In this document: positions 47,381 to 59,384 of the stretch, piece after piece
How positions within the stretch are numbered: the first letter of the stretch is position 1
Layout of the letters: each line of letters starts with the position of its first letter
Source: CAZABC01 sp964483405
Lineage (GTDB): Bacteria; Chloroflexota; Limnocylindria; Limnocylindrales; CSP1-4
Reading direction: 5' to 3'
DNA: 64,000 nt
Assembly (NCBI GenBank): GCA_964483405.1
Contig: CAZABC010000003.1
Location: forward strand, 90,697 to 154,696
The notes under the pieces: generated by a model
What the model saw: only the letters and a program-made list of their open reading frames with translations
The model's database searches: none
Told to the model about the DNA's origin: nothing
Program-made: the position numbers and the translations under genes

Positions 47381-47985
47381 CGCCCGATGGTACCCGGTGG
47401 CGCCATGCCGGCGACCTCGAGGATGAACGGGCCCCACGGCCGGACGGCGACCGCGACCGTCGCCGGTCCCAGCGGCCCGTCGCGGACGGTCCCACGGACG
47501 GGCGAGGGGCCGGCGACCCAGATGGCGACCGGGCCTTCGCCGTGCCGCGCGAGCGCCGTGGCGAGCCGTCCCTCGGTCGATGGCTCGAGGACGACGATCG
47601 CCGGCCCACCGGGGGCGACCCGCGTCCGAGCCCCGAGCCAGCGGTCGTCGGCGGCCGGCGCGAACCGGCCCGCCGCGAGCCCGAGCCGGGCCGCGGCATC
47701 GCCGACCCCCCGGTCGAGGTCGACGGTGGCCCAGCCGACGGCGATGAGCGCGATCCGCGGCGACGCGGCCCCGCCGGCCCCCGAAGGTCGTCCGCGACGG
47801 CGCGGGCGGACCTCCAGTCCCCCGACACCGCCGGGGCCGACGCGGACCAGCCGGAGCGAGCCGCCGGCGAGCGCGACGAGCGCCTCGAGCGCGTCGGCGT
47901 CCGGGCGCGGCAGGCGCAGCCGGTCGGCGAGCCGGGCCGCGACCTCGATCGCGTCCGGGATCCGCCAGGCGACGTCCACGTTCAT
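47377..47985 (-). CDS. Hypothetical protein within a GNAT operon
   Basis: 202 residues, not recognised. It begins MNVDVAWRIPDAIEVAARLADRLRLP and holds beta-rich, Ala/Gly-rich segments (GGSLRLVRVGPGGVGGLEVRP, RIALIAVGWATVDLDRGVGDAAARLG, PAIVVLEPSTEGRLATAL). The pattern of two similar halves is weakly reminiscent of glyoxalase/VOC-like proteins, without the metal ligands. ATGA overlaps on both sides show that it is a real translated gene coupled to the two acetyltransferases. Confidence 0.75.
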   Translation of the reverse strand: MNVDVAWRIPDAIEVAARLADRLRLPRPDADALEALVALAGGSLRLVRVGPGGVGGLEVRPRRRGRPSGAGGAASPRIALIAVGWATVDLDRGVGDAAARLGLAAGRFAPAADDRWLGARTRVAPGGPAIVVLEPSTEGRLATALARHGEGPVAIWVAGPSPVRGTVRDGPLGPATVAVAVRPWGPFILEVAGMAPPGTIGR

Positions 47986-48812
47986 CCGAGCACGAAGTCG
48001 CCGACCAGGCCGTCGACCGACCGGAAGCCGAGCCGGTCGTAGACCGCGATCGCCCGCCGGTTGTCCGGGAAGACCGTCAGGTACGTCCAGCGGCAGCCCT
48101 CCGCCGTCGCGTCGCGGGCCGCGGCCGCGGTGACGAGCGTGCCGAGCCCGCGGCCTCGCCAGCCGGGCCGGGTGCCGATCGAGGACAGGTGGGTCGCCCC
48201 GTCGAACGAGGTCCGCTTCGCGACGGCCACCGGCAACCCCTCGACCCGGACGAGGTAGAGGTGGAACGCCGCCGCGTCGAAGGTCCGCAGGAGGTCGGTC
48301 GCGAGGCGTGGCCGCGCGAGCGGGTCGACGTCGAAGGCCGCGCACAGCAGCTCCGCCGCCTCGTCGGCGAGCCGCGTCCCACGCGCCCCTGGGCGGACGT
48401 GCCGCTCGATCTCGACCGACGCGTCGAGGGCGGCGGTCGCGTGCGGCTCGGGCTCGGCGACCGGCCCATCGAGGACCATCAGCCGGCCACCGCCGACATC
48501 GCGGAAGCCATGGTCGCGGAGCCGCGAGCCGAGGTCGACCGGGCGGGCGACCGATGGGGCGACGACGAGGTGCGGGCGCCGGCCGAGCCCGCCCATCAGC
48601 GTGATCAGCTCGCCGAGCCGGCGGTCGAAGGGACCGTCCTCGTCCGGCAGGTCGAGCGCGCCGAGCCGGTTCCAGAACGGCTCGCGATCGATCGGGTCGT
48701 GGAGAAGGACCGCGTCGCCGAGGTCGCGCAGCTCGCGACCCGCCAGGGCATACGCGGCGAGCTCGTGCCGCTCGAGGCGGCGGAGGATCGGGTCGTCGGC
48801 GGCCGGCGGCAT
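47982..48812 (-). CDS. GNAT-family N-acetyltransferase, two-domain
   Basis: 276 residues. The N-terminal half is a degenerate acetyltransferase-like domain (LHDPIDREPFWNRLGALDLP, GRRPHLVVAPSV); the C-terminal half has motif A (LSSIGTRPGWRGRGLGTLVTAAAARDA) and the conserved end LTVFPDNRRAIAVYDRLGFRSV. TATCGT lies 6 nt before the ATG, so it heads the operon with a leaderless transcript. It is followed by the hypothetical, GNAT and DUF4032 genes with 4-bp overlaps between the first three. Substrate unknown. Confidence 0.88.
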   Translation of the reverse strand: MPPAADDPILRRLERHELAAYALAGRELRDLGDAVLLHDPIDREPFWNRLGALDLPDEDGPFDRRLGELITLMGGLGRRPHLVVAPSVARPVDLGSRLRDHGFRDVGGGRLMVLDGPVAEPEPHATAALDASVEIERHVRPGARGTRLADEAAELLCAAFDVDPLARPRLATDLLRTFDAAAFHLYLVRVEGLPVAVAKRTSFDGATHLSSIGTRPGWRGRGLGTLVTAAAARDATAEGCRWTYLTVFPDNRRAIAVYDRLGFRSVDGLVGDFVLG

Positions 48813-48913
48813 GGCGCCACGATACCGGCGGCCGGGGTGGCCATGTCGGCGCAGGAAGGGTATGGTCGGCGACACCGGGTGGGGGCACCGCCCGTCGCGC
48901 TGGAGGTCCCACC

Positions 48914-49336
48914 GTGCGTTCCCGCCACGGCCTCGGTCTCGTCGCCGGCCTCGTCCTCGCGGTCGCGGCCTGCGGCGGTGATGCCTCTCCCACCCCGTCC
49001 GCTGACGGCTCGCCCACGGGCTCCGCCGGCGTGTCGCCAGGTGGACCGGCCGGCCTCGCGTGTGCCGTCGCGGCCGCCGACGCCTCGCCGGCGGCGACCG
49101 TCGAGATCCGTGACTTCACCTACGACCCGGCGAGCCTCTCGGTGACGACCGGCGACGTCGTCGCCTTCACGAACGCCGACACCGCCACGCACACGGCGAC
49201 GAGCACCGCCTGCGACAGCGGCACGATCGGCAAGGGCGCGACGGTCGCGATCGAGTTCACGGCCCCCGGCGAGTACGTGTTCTCCTGCCGGATCCACTCG
49301 ACGATGCCATCGGTGACGGTCACCGTCGCCGACTGA
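48914..49336 (+). CDS. Cupredoxin (plastocyanin/amicyanin-like) lipoprotein
   Basis: 140 residues, GTG start with GGAGG upstream. The signal peptide ends in the lipobox VAAC (Cys20), then a Ser/Thr/Pro linker. The blue-copper domain has a full ligand set: His93 (DTATHTATS), Cys125, His128 and Met131 (FSCRIHSTMP), with the amicyanin-type C-x2-H-x2-M spacing. It is an electron carrier anchored outside the cytoplasmic membrane. A -10-like TATGGT lies upstream. It stands alone between divergent and convergent neighbours; no obvious redox partner is near. Confidence 0.92.
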   Translation: MRSRHGLGLVAGLVLAVAACGGDASPTPSADGSPTGSAGVSPGGPAGLACAVAAADASPAATVEIRDFTYDPASLSVTTGDVVAFTNADTATHTATSTACDSGTIGKGATVAIEFTAPGEYVFSCRIHSTMPSVTVTVAD

Positions 49337-49358
49337 GCGGCGAGCGCGGCCGGCGGGC

Positions 49359-50372
49359 TCAGGACCGGGCGGCGACCAGCGCCGTCGCGCCCGAGGGAAG
49401 GTCGATGACGGCCGGCGCCGGGAGGCCGGCCGCGGCGAACTGCTCGAGGAACTCCTCGAGCGTCCGGAGGCGGGTGCCCTGGAACAGCTCGTCGAGCTGG
49501 ATCGCGCTGATGAGCCGGCCCTGCTGGGTCCGGTAGTCCTCGAGATCGGACGGGGCGCACCAGTCGAGGACGAGCAGCCGGCCGCCCGGAGCAAGGCTCG
49601 ACCACGCTGCCCGGAGCGCGGCGACCGGGTCGCCCAGCTGGTGGAGCGCGTACTGGAAGTAGGCGAGGTCCTGGGCGCCCACGCTCCGGTCGACCGCGGC
49701 GATGGAGGCTTCGACGACCGTGATCCGGTCGGCCAGCCCGGCCTCGGCGACGTTCTCGCGGGCCCGCTCGACCGAGTCGGCCTGGAACTCGACGCCGAGC
49801 AGGCGAGCCTGCGGGAAGCGGCGCGCCATCGCGATGAGCCACCGGCCGCCGCCGCAGTGGAGATCGACCACCCTCGCCCCGCCGGCGAGCGACGTCACGA
49901 GGTCGGGCAGCGCGGCGAGGACCTCCTCGAAGAAGACCGCGATGTCCTGGCGGGTCAGCCGCTCGATCGAGCGGCGATAGCGGTCCGGGCGCGACGCGAC
50001 CGGCTCGCCGGTCCGGAAGACGTCGGCCATCCGCTCGTGGTCGAGCGAGGCGACGACGGCGTGGAGGAGCTGGCCGCCGAGGTAGTCGGACCGGTCCTCG
50101 TCGAGGAGCACCTCCGCGAGCGCCGGGTCGATCCGCAGCCGCTCGCCGTCGAACTCGACGAGGTCGTGGGCGTCGGCGGCGATCGTCCAGGCGCGGACGG
50201 GATCGGCCGCGCAGCCGGCGGCCACGGCGAGTCCATCCGGGTCGATCCCGGCGACCCCGGCCTCCCGGACCGCCTCGAGGAGCCCGAGCTCGAGCCCGAT
50301 GGTCGCGATCCAGACGCGATGGAAGCCCGCGAGGCTGTCGATGATGTCGTCGAAGCGGTCGTCGATCGCCAT
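49359..50372 (-). CDS. SAM-dependent methyltransferase with winged-helix N-domain
   Basis: 337 residues. The N-terminal part (SLAGFHRVWIATIGLELGLLEAVREAG) is the dimerisation/winged-helix domain of class I O-methyltransferases; the SAM site is ARVVDLHCGGGRWLIAMARRFPQARLLGVEF (motif I reads LHCGGG), followed by DLAYFQYALHQLGDPVAALRAA and GGRLLVLDW. The family methylates small molecules such as hydroxy-aromatics. The start at ATG 50372 is not supported by a ribosome site. Divergent from the sigma factor gene; 64 bp separate the start codon from the leader ORF. Confidence 0.85.
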   Translation of the reverse strand: MAIDDRFDDIIDSLAGFHRVWIATIGLELGLLEAVREAGVAGIDPDGLAVAAGCAADPVRAWTIAADAHDLVEFDGERLRIDPALAEVLLDEDRSDYLGGQLLHAVVASLDHERMADVFRTGEPVASRPDRYRRSIERLTRQDIAVFFEEVLAALPDLVTSLAGGARVVDLHCGGGRWLIAMARRFPQARLLGVEFQADSVERARENVAEAGLADRITVVEASIAAVDRSVGAQDLAYFQYALHQLGDPVAALRAAWSSLAPGGRLLVLDWCAPSDLEDYRTQQGRLISAIQLDELFQGTRLRTLEEFLEQFAAAGLPAPAVIDLPSGATALVAARS

Positions 50373-50436
50373 GACCCGCTGATCGTCGCACACGGGACAC
50401 GGGATCGCGACCCCGCCGCGCCGATACCATCGGGCG

Positions 50437-50475
50437 ATGCAACGGGCCGGTCGCACACCGTGTTCCGGACAGTGA
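50437..50475 (+). CDS. Leaderless 12-codon upstream ORF (MQRAGRTPCSGQ)
   Basis: TACCAT (50425-50430) lies 6 nt before this ATG, the leaderless spacing seen at many genes here. The peptide's stop TGA (50473-50475) shares its last base with the sigma factor ATG (TGATG). No Shine-Dalgarno precedes the sigma gene, so re-initiation after this peptide would be its simplest route of translation. The peptide resembles nothing known. Confidence 0.5.
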   Translation: MQRAGRTPCSGQ

Positions 50476-51098
50476 TGGACGACACCGACCTCGCCGCCCA
50501 CCTCGCCGCCGATCTCGACGGCACCTTCGAGCTGCTCCTCGCCGCCCACCTCGACACCTGCCACGCCGTCGCCCTCCGGATCACCGGCTCGCGGACGGAC
50601 GCGGAGGAGGTCACCCAGGACGTCTTCGTCCGGGCCCACCGGGCGCTTTCGTCCTACGATCCGGAGCGGGTCCGGGCGCTCCGGCTGCGGCCGTGGCTCG
50701 CCACGATCGCCGCGAACCTGGCGCGCAACCGGCGACGTCGGGTGTCCGACCGGCTACCCGCCTTATCGCTCTCGGTCGTCGGCGATCGGTCCGGCACCGC
50801 GCCCGAGGCGGCCTCGGCCCGCCCGCTCGACCGGGCGGACGTTCTCGGGGCCGCGCCGTCGGCCGAGACCGTCGTCGGGGAACGACTCGAGCGCGAGCAG
50901 ATGGCCCGGCTCCTGGCCGGCCTGCCGGATCGGTACCGGGTGCCGCTCGTCCTGCGCTACGTCGCCGACCTGTCCTTCCTCGAGATGGCCGACGCGCTCG
51001 GCCGTCCCGAGGGCACCCTCAAGGCCCAGGTCCACCGGGGCCTGGCGCTCCTGCGAGCCGCGCACGACGCGGCGGAACGCGCGGAGGCGATCGCATGA
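50475..51098 (+). CDS. RNA polymerase sigma factor, ECF type
   Basis: 207 residues. Region 2 is CHAVALRITGSRTDAEEVTQDVFVRAHRALSSYDPERVRALRLRPWLATIAANLARNRRR; region 4 is LLAGLPDRYRVPLVLRYVADLSFLEMADALGRPEGTLKAQVHRGLALLR. Both are complete. The linker is Ala/Pro-rich and longer than usual. The stop overlaps the start of an alkylguanine methyltransferase-Ada gene (ATGA), the position where most ECF operons have an anti-sigma gene. Translation probably couples to the 12-codon upstream ORF. A sigma factor for DNA-alkylation stress is inferred from this pairing. Confidence 0.92.
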   Translation: MDDTDLAAHLAADLDGTFELLLAAHLDTCHAVALRITGSRTDAEEVTQDVFVRAHRALSSYDPERVRALRLRPWLATIAANLARNRRRRVSDRLPALSLSVVGDRSGTAPEAASARPLDRADVLGAAPSAETVVGERLEREQMARLLAGLPDRYRVPLVLRYVADLSFLEMADALGRPEGTLKAQVHRGLALLRAAHDAAERAEAIA

Positions 51099-51916
51099 CC
51101 CGCCCGACGACCGACGACCCGAACCTCGAGCCGCGGCTCGCGGCGATCGAGATCGCCCTGCGCGATCTCCGCGAGCCGGCGCCGCCCGCACTCACCCCCG
51201 CGACGCTCGTCGGGGTGGGCCTCGCCGACGCCCTCGAGCGGTTCGACTCCGCCATCGGGCCGATCGTCGTCTCCTGGAACGGCCGCGGCGTGTCGATGGT
51301 CGACCTCGCCGACGACCCGGACGCGGTCCGGGACCGCCACCTGGAGGCCACCGGGCGACCGCTCGCCGAGGGCCCGGCGATGCCGGTGAAGCTCCGCCGA
51401 GCCGTCGAGCGGCGACTCGCCGGCGATCGACGCGCCAAGGTCCCCTTCGACCTGCGCGGCCGGGCCCCGTTCGAGCAGGCCGTCTGGATGAAGGCGCTCG
51501 AGATCCCGCGCGGCGAGGTCCGCCCGTACGGCTGGGTCGCGGCCGAGATCGGCAACCCGCGGGCCGTCCGGGCGGTCGGCTCGGCCCTCGGCCGGAACCC
51601 GGTGCCACTCCTCGTGCCCTGCCACCGGGTCGTCCGGACCGACGGGACGATCGGTCGGTACTCGCTCGGCGGTCCGTCGGTCAAGCGTCGGGTCCTCGAA
51701 GCCGAGGGTCTCGACGTCGGCGAGCTCGAGCGGCTCGCTGCGACCGGGATCCGGCTCATCGGCTCCGACACGACCCGGATCGTCTGCCACCCGACCTGCC
51801 GGAACGCCCGCCGGATCGGCCCGGCGCATCGGGTCCCCTTCCACTCCATCCGCGAGGCCGCGGGCGCCGGGTATCGGGCCTGTCGCGTCTGCCGCCCGGT
51901 CGCGACCGCGGCGTGA
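51095..51916 (+). CDS. O6-alkylguanine-DNA methyltransferase with C-terminal Ada zinc domain
   Basis: 273 residues. Residues about 45-215 are the MGMT domain: APFEQAVWMKALEIPRGEVRPYGWVAAEIGNPRAVRAVGSALGRNPVPLLVPCHRVV, with acceptor Cys176 in PCHRV. Residues 225-270 match the N-terminal Ada phosphotriester-repair module: Cys231-x3-Cys235-x27-Cys263-x2-Cys266 (IVCHPTC and YRACRVCRP). E. coli Ada has this module at the N-terminus, followed by AraC and MGMT; here the order is reversed and the AraC domain is missing. The gene is coupled to an ECF sigma gene by ATGA, so the zinc module may report methylation to the sigma factor. Confidence 0.92.
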   Translation: MTRPTTDDPNLEPRLAAIEIALRDLREPAPPALTPATLVGVGLADALERFDSAIGPIVVSWNGRGVSMVDLADDPDAVRDRHLEATGRPLAEGPAMPVKLRRAVERRLAGDRRAKVPFDLRGRAPFEQAVWMKALEIPRGEVRPYGWVAAEIGNPRAVRAVGSALGRNPVPLLVPCHRVVRTDGTIGRYSLGGPSVKRRVLEAEGLDVGELERLAATGIRLIGSDTTRIVCHPTCRNARRIGPAHRVPFHSIREAAGAGYRACRVCRPVATAA

Positions 51917-51946
51917 CGATCCCGGGCGGGGTGTTATGCTTCGGTC

Positions 51947-53080
51947 TTGGACCACTCGACTAATCCAACCAGCAGCGCGACGAGCGTGACCCCCGCCCGT
52001 TCCGCACCCGCGGCCGGGCCGTCCGACCTGCGGATCTGGGCCGGGATCTGGGTCATCTACGTCGTCTGGGGCTCGACGTACCTCGCGATCGCCGTTGCCG
52101 TCGAGACGATCCCCCCGTTCATGATGGCGAGCGTCCGCTTCTTCCTGTCGGGCGGGATCCTGCTCGCCTGGACGCTGCTTCGCGAGGGGCGTGGCTGGCG
52201 GCTCCCGCCGCGGCGCGAGCTCCGGGACGCGGCCGTCACCGGGACGCTCCTGCTCGGCGGCGGGATGGGGATGGTCGCGGTCGGCGAGCAGACCGTGCCC
52301 TCCGGGGTGACGGCGCTGATGATCGCGATGATGCCCGTCTGGCTCGCCGTGTTCGGCCGCGTCCTCCTCGGCGAGCGGCTGCCGGCGGTCGTGGCGGCCG
52401 GCATCGCCCTCGGCTTCGCCGGCGTCGTCGTCCTCGTCTCTCCCGGCGACGCGTCGCTCGCCGACGCGGAGCCGATCCACATCCTGGCGGTCGTCCTGTC
52501 GCCGGTCAGCTGGGCGCTCGGATCGCTGTACGCGGCGCGACGCGCGGTCCGGACCGAGCGGCCGCTCCTCGCGACGGCCAACCAGATGCTCGCCGGCGCG
52601 GTCGTCCTCGGGGCGCTCGCGCTGGTCGCCGGCGAGCCGGCGGCATTCGACCCGGCGGCGGTCTCGCCGGACTCGGTCGCCGCGCTCCTCTATCTCGCCT
52701 TCATCGGCGGGCTGTTCGCCTTCACCGTCTACGCCTGGCTCCTCCGGGTGGCGCCGCTGCCGCGGGTCGCGACGTACGCCTACGTCAACCCGATCGTCGC
52801 CTTCGTCCTCGGGGCGATCCTCCTGGGCGAGCCGATCACGATGCGGACGGTCGTCGCGGGCGCGGTGATCGTCGTCGCGGTCGCCCTCATCGTGTCCGCC
52901 CGCAGCCGCGACCGGGCCCCCGCCGATTCGCCGGCGGACGCGATGCCGGTGCCCGGCGCCACCGCGCCCGGTGCCGACGGGGTGGCCCGCGGCACCGGCG
53001 GGGTGGCGCTCGCCGCCAGTGGGTCGGCGCACGCTCCGGGGCGCCGTCCCGAACATCGTTCGGTGATGGATGGTCCCTAG
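51947..53080 (+). CDS. EamA/DMT-family transporter
   Basis: 377 residues, ten hydrophobic segments in two EamA repeats. WVIYVVWGSTYLAIAVAVETIPPFMMASVRFFLSGGILLAW is the typical first repeat start; LPRVATYAYVNPIVAFVLGAILLGEPIT is the second-repeat signature. The C-terminal tail of 70 residues is Gly/Ala-rich and probably disordered. The start is TTG at 51947: TATGCT ends 6 nt upstream, and no other start with this spacing exists. RhtA/YdcZ-type relatives export amino acids or metabolites. An Lrp-type regulator and amino-acid lyases follow on the same strand. Confidence 0.88.
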   Translation: MDHSTNPTSSATSVTPARSAPAAGPSDLRIWAGIWVIYVVWGSTYLAIAVAVETIPPFMMASVRFFLSGGILLAWTLLREGRGWRLPPRRELRDAAVTGTLLLGGGMGMVAVGEQTVPSGVTALMIAMMPVWLAVFGRVLLGERLPAVVAAGIALGFAGVVVLVSPGDASLADAEPIHILAVVLSPVSWALGSLYAARRAVRTERPLLATANQMLAGAVVLGALALVAGEPAAFDPAAVSPDSVAALLYLAFIGGLFAFTVYAWLLRVAPLPRVATYAYVNPIVAFVLGAILLGEPITMRTVVAGAVIVVAVALIVSARSRDRAPADSPADAMPVPGATAPGADGVARGTGGVALAASGSAHAPGRRPEHRSVMDGP

Positions 53081-53139
53081 GGGGTAGCATTCGGCGCAGG
53101 CCACCGACGGCCGAACCGTCGTTGACAGGAGACGCCGCG

Positions 53140-56504
<3,365 letters not shown>

Positions 56505-56527
56505 GCGGGAGCCGGGTGACCACCACG

Positions 56528-56548
56528 CGTGCGGGGCGTCTCCGCACG
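56528..56548. terminator. Hairpin between convergent genes
   Basis: CGTGCGG and CCGCACG pair (7 bp, 7-nt loop) 24 bp after the lyase stop codon, between convergent genes. No U-run follows; it may terminate both directions. Confidence 0.4.
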
Positions 56549-56637
56549 GCTCGCCCTCAGCCTGCGCGTATTCGGGTCTTGTCGGTCGTCACCCGGGGCA
56601 TGACCCAGGCCCCGACCCATCCGGCCGGTCCGCGCGA

Positions 56638-57843
56638 TCAGCTCGGCCGCTCGAACCCCTGGGCCGGCCACGGTTCGCAGCGCAGGGGGCGGTCCTCGCG
56701 GTAGCCGAGGGCGTAGTCGGCCTGGATGAGGGTGTGGAGCTGGCTCGTCCCCTCGTAGATGACGGCGGCCTTGCTGTTGCGCAGGTAGCGCTCGACCGGG
56801 AACTCGTTCGAGTACCCGTTTGCGCCGTGGATCTGGATCGCGTCGAGGGCGGCCTGGACCGAGTGGTCGGTCGCCCACCACTTCGCCGCCGACGTCTCGC
56901 GGGTGTTGCGGAGGCCCTGGTTCTTGAGCCAGCCGGCGCGCCAGACGAGCAGCCGCCCGATCTCGGTCCCGCGGGCCATCGTCGCGATCATCTGCTTCAC
57001 GAGCTGGTGGCGGCCGATCTCGTCGCCGAACGTCCGCCGCTCGTGGGCGTACTTGATCGAGGCGTCGAGGCAGGCCTGGGCCAGCCCGACCGCGCCCGCG
57101 GCGACCGTGTAGCGGCCCTGGTCGATCGCGCTCATCGCGACCAGGAAGCCCTCGCCCTCCTCGCCGATCCGGTTCTCGACCGGGACCCGGACGTCGTCGA
57201 AGTTGAGGAGCCCGGTGTTGCCGGCCCGGATCCCGAGCTTGCCGTGGAGCGTGCCGGTCGTGAACCCGGGCATCCCGCGCTCGAGGACGAAGGCCGTGAT
57301 GCCCCGGTGCTTCAGCGCCCGGTCGACCGTCGCGAAGACGAGGAAGTGGTCGGCCAGGTCGGCCAGGCTGATCCAGATCTTCGAGCCGTTGAGGACGTAG
57401 GCGTCGCCATCGCGACGGGCGGTCGTCTGGAGGGCGCCGGCATCGGTGCCGACCCCGGGCTCGGTCAGCCCGAAGGTGGCGAGCTTCTCGCCGCGGGCCT
57501 GCGGGACGAGCCAGCGTCGGCGCTGCTCCTCGGTCCCCCACTGGAGCAGGGTCAGCGAGTTCAACCCGACGTGGACGCTCTGGACGACCCGGAAGGCCGT
57601 GTCGGCCCGCTCCAGCTCCTCGCACAGGATCGCGAAGCTGATGTAGTCCATCCCCGAGCCGCCGTATGCCTCGGGGATCGGCGCGCCCAGGAAGCCCAGC
57701 TCGCCCATCTTCTCGAAGATCTCGCGGTGGACCTCGCCCCGCTCGTCCCAATCGCGGATGTACGGCAGGATCTCGGCTTCCGCGAACGCCCGGGCGGCGT
57801 CGCGGACGAGCTTGTTCTCCTCGGTCAGGCTGAAGTCGATCAC
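56638..57843 (-). CDS. Acyl-CoA dehydrogenase
   Basis: 401 residues from a GTG with CGGAG upstream. FSLTEENKLVRDAARAFAEAEILPYIRDWDERGEVHREIFEKMGELGFLGAPIPEAYGGSGMDYIS, FGLTEPGVGTDAGALQT, GNTGLLNFDDVRVPVENRIGEEGEGFL and QIHGANGYSNEFPVERYLRNSKAAVIYEGTSQLHTLI mark the family; the base is Glu in IYEGT. Resemblance to short-chain or glutaryl-type enzymes is weak evidence for substrate. It is divergent from an aminotransferase, so it may act on a product of amino-acid breakdown. Confidence 0.94.
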   Translation of the reverse strand: MIDFSLTEENKLVRDAARAFAEAEILPYIRDWDERGEVHREIFEKMGELGFLGAPIPEAYGGSGMDYISFAILCEELERADTAFRVVQSVHVGLNSLTLLQWGTEEQRRRWLVPQARGEKLATFGLTEPGVGTDAGALQTTARRDGDAYVLNGSKIWISLADLADHFLVFATVDRALKHRGITAFVLERGMPGFTTGTLHGKLGIRAGNTGLLNFDDVRVPVENRIGEEGEGFLVAMSAIDQGRYTVAAGAVGLAQACLDASIKYAHERRTFGDEIGRHQLVKQMIATMARGTEIGRLLVWRAGWLKNQGLRNTRETSAAKWWATDHSVQAALDAIQIHGANGYSNEFPVERYLRNSKAAVIYEGTSQLHTLIQADYALGYREDRPLRCEPWPAQGFERPS

Positions 57844-57930
57844 GGCGGGCTCCGGGTCGGGTCGTGGCGCACGGGTGGCCGGGCGGGGACGTCCGTATCG
57901 TAGGGTCCCGTCGGCGCGGTTGCCCGGCGC

Positions 57931-57936
57931 TATCCT
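57931..57936 (+). promoter_or_regulatory. -10 element of the aminotransferase gene
   Basis: TATCCT predicts a start near 57943, leaving a leader of about 20 nt with a GAGG ribosome site, unlike the leaderless genes elsewhere. A TACGAT hexamer for the divergent acyl-CoA dehydrogenase lies about 30 bp to the left. Confidence 0.5.
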
Positions 57937-57962
57937 CGGTCCACTCGCCCGATGAGGTCCCG

Positions 57963-59306
57963 ATGGCCACCGACGACCGCACCGCCCCGCCCGGCACCGG
58001 CCCGACCGCGGCACCCCTCGACCTGGCCGCGCTCGCGGCCGGGAGCCTGACCCCGACCCTCGGCCGCTACTTCGAGCGGTCGTGGAGCCACGGCGAGGGA
58101 CACCGCCTCTACGACACCGCTGGGCGCGGTTACCTCGACTTCGCCAACGGCATCGCCGTCAGCGTCCTCGGTCATCGCAACCCGCGGGTGACGGCGGCCA
58201 TCCACGCCCAGGTCGACCGGCTCATCGGCCCGATGGCGGCCATGGGCTACGCCGAGCCGACGGTCCGCCTGGCCCGCGAGCTGGCGAGCGAGCTGCCCGA
58301 CCCGATCGACTCGGTGTTCTTCCTCAACTCGGGCAGCGAGGCGATCGAGGCCGCGCTGAAGATGGCCCGCCGGGTGACCGGCCGCCCCGGGATCGTCGCC
58401 TTCCGCGGTGGCTTCCACGGGCGGACCTTCGGGGCGATGACCGTCACGAGCTCGAACCCGAACTACCGGCGCGGCTACGAGCCGCTCCTGCCCGGCGTGT
58501 ATCTCTCGGCGTACCCGACGGTCTATCGCGACTTCGGCGGCGACGAGGCGCGGGCGGTCGAGGTCGCCTTCCGGCACCTGCGCGACCTGTTCCACTCGAC
58601 GATCTCGCCCGACGAGACCGCGGCGATCGTCGTCGAGCCGGTCCAGGGCGAGGGTGGCTACGTGCCGGCCCCGCCGGCGTTCCTCCAGATCCTCCGCCAC
58701 GTCTGCGACCGGCACGGGATCCTCCTCATCGTCGACGAGGTCCAGAGCGGCTTCGGGCGGACGGGACGGATGTGGGGCTTCGAGCACGCCGGGATCGTGC
58801 CGGACGTCGTGACGATGGCGAAGGCGATCGCGAACGGGCTGCCGCTCTCGGCGATGGCCAGCTCGAGGACGCTCCAGGAGCGCTGGGGCAAGGGCGCCCA
58901 CGGGTCGACGTACGGCGGCAACCCGGTCGCGTGCGCCGCCGGGCTCGCGGTCCTCGACGAGATCCGCGAGCGCGGGCTCGTCGCGAACGCCGCGGCGCGA
59001 GGTGCCGAGCTCACCGCCGGACTCCGCGAGATCGCGGCCACCGACGGCCGCATCGGCGACGTGCGGGGCCCAGGTCTCATGATCGGGGTCGAGCTCGTCC
59101 GCGACCGCGCGACCCGCGAGCCCGACGGCGCGACTTGCGAGGCGGTCCTCCAGCGCTGCGCCGACGAGGGCCTCCTGCTCCTGTCCTGCGGCGTCCAGCA
59201 CAACGTCATCCGCTGGATCGCGCCGCTCGACGTGACGAGCGAGGAGATCGCCGAGGCGCTCGCGATCTTCGGCCGCGCGCTGGCCGCGACACCGGCGGCC
59301 GGCTGA
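57963..59306 (+). CDS. Class III PLP aminotransferase (GABA/omega-amino acid type)
   Basis: 447 residues. FFLNSGSEAIEAALKMARRVTGRPGIVAFRGGFHGRTFGAMTVTSSN, VEPVQGEGGYVPAPPAFLQILRHVCDRHGILLIVDEVQSGFGRTGRMWGFEHAGIVPDVVTMAKAIANGLPLSAM give the fold; the PLP lysine is in MAKAIANG and the aspartate in IVDEVQ. It transfers the amino group from an omega-amino acid such as GABA, ornithine or a beta-amino acid to a 2-oxoacid; the particular substrate is not visible. GAGG lies upstream of the ATG. Confidence 0.93.
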   Translation: MATDDRTAPPGTGPTAAPLDLAALAAGSLTPTLGRYFERSWSHGEGHRLYDTAGRGYLDFANGIAVSVLGHRNPRVTAAIHAQVDRLIGPMAAMGYAEPTVRLARELASELPDPIDSVFFLNSGSEAIEAALKMARRVTGRPGIVAFRGGFHGRTFGAMTVTSSNPNYRRGYEPLLPGVYLSAYPTVYRDFGGDEARAVEVAFRHLRDLFHSTISPDETAAIVVEPVQGEGGYVPAPPAFLQILRHVCDRHGILLIVDEVQSGFGRTGRMWGFEHAGIVPDVVTMAKAIANGLPLSAMASSRTLQERWGKGAHGSTYGGNPVACAAGLAVLDEIRERGLVANAAARGAELTAGLREIAATDGRIGDVRGPGLMIGVELVRDRATREPDGATCEAVLQRCADEGLLLLSCGVQHNVIRWIAPLDVTSEEIAEALAIFGRALAATPAAG

Positions 59307-59384
59307 CCTCCGGAAGCGGCCGATCGGCGGCGGGACCGTCGGGCGTCCGCGCGCCGTTGCCCGCGCGCCGGACCCGCGCGCCGG

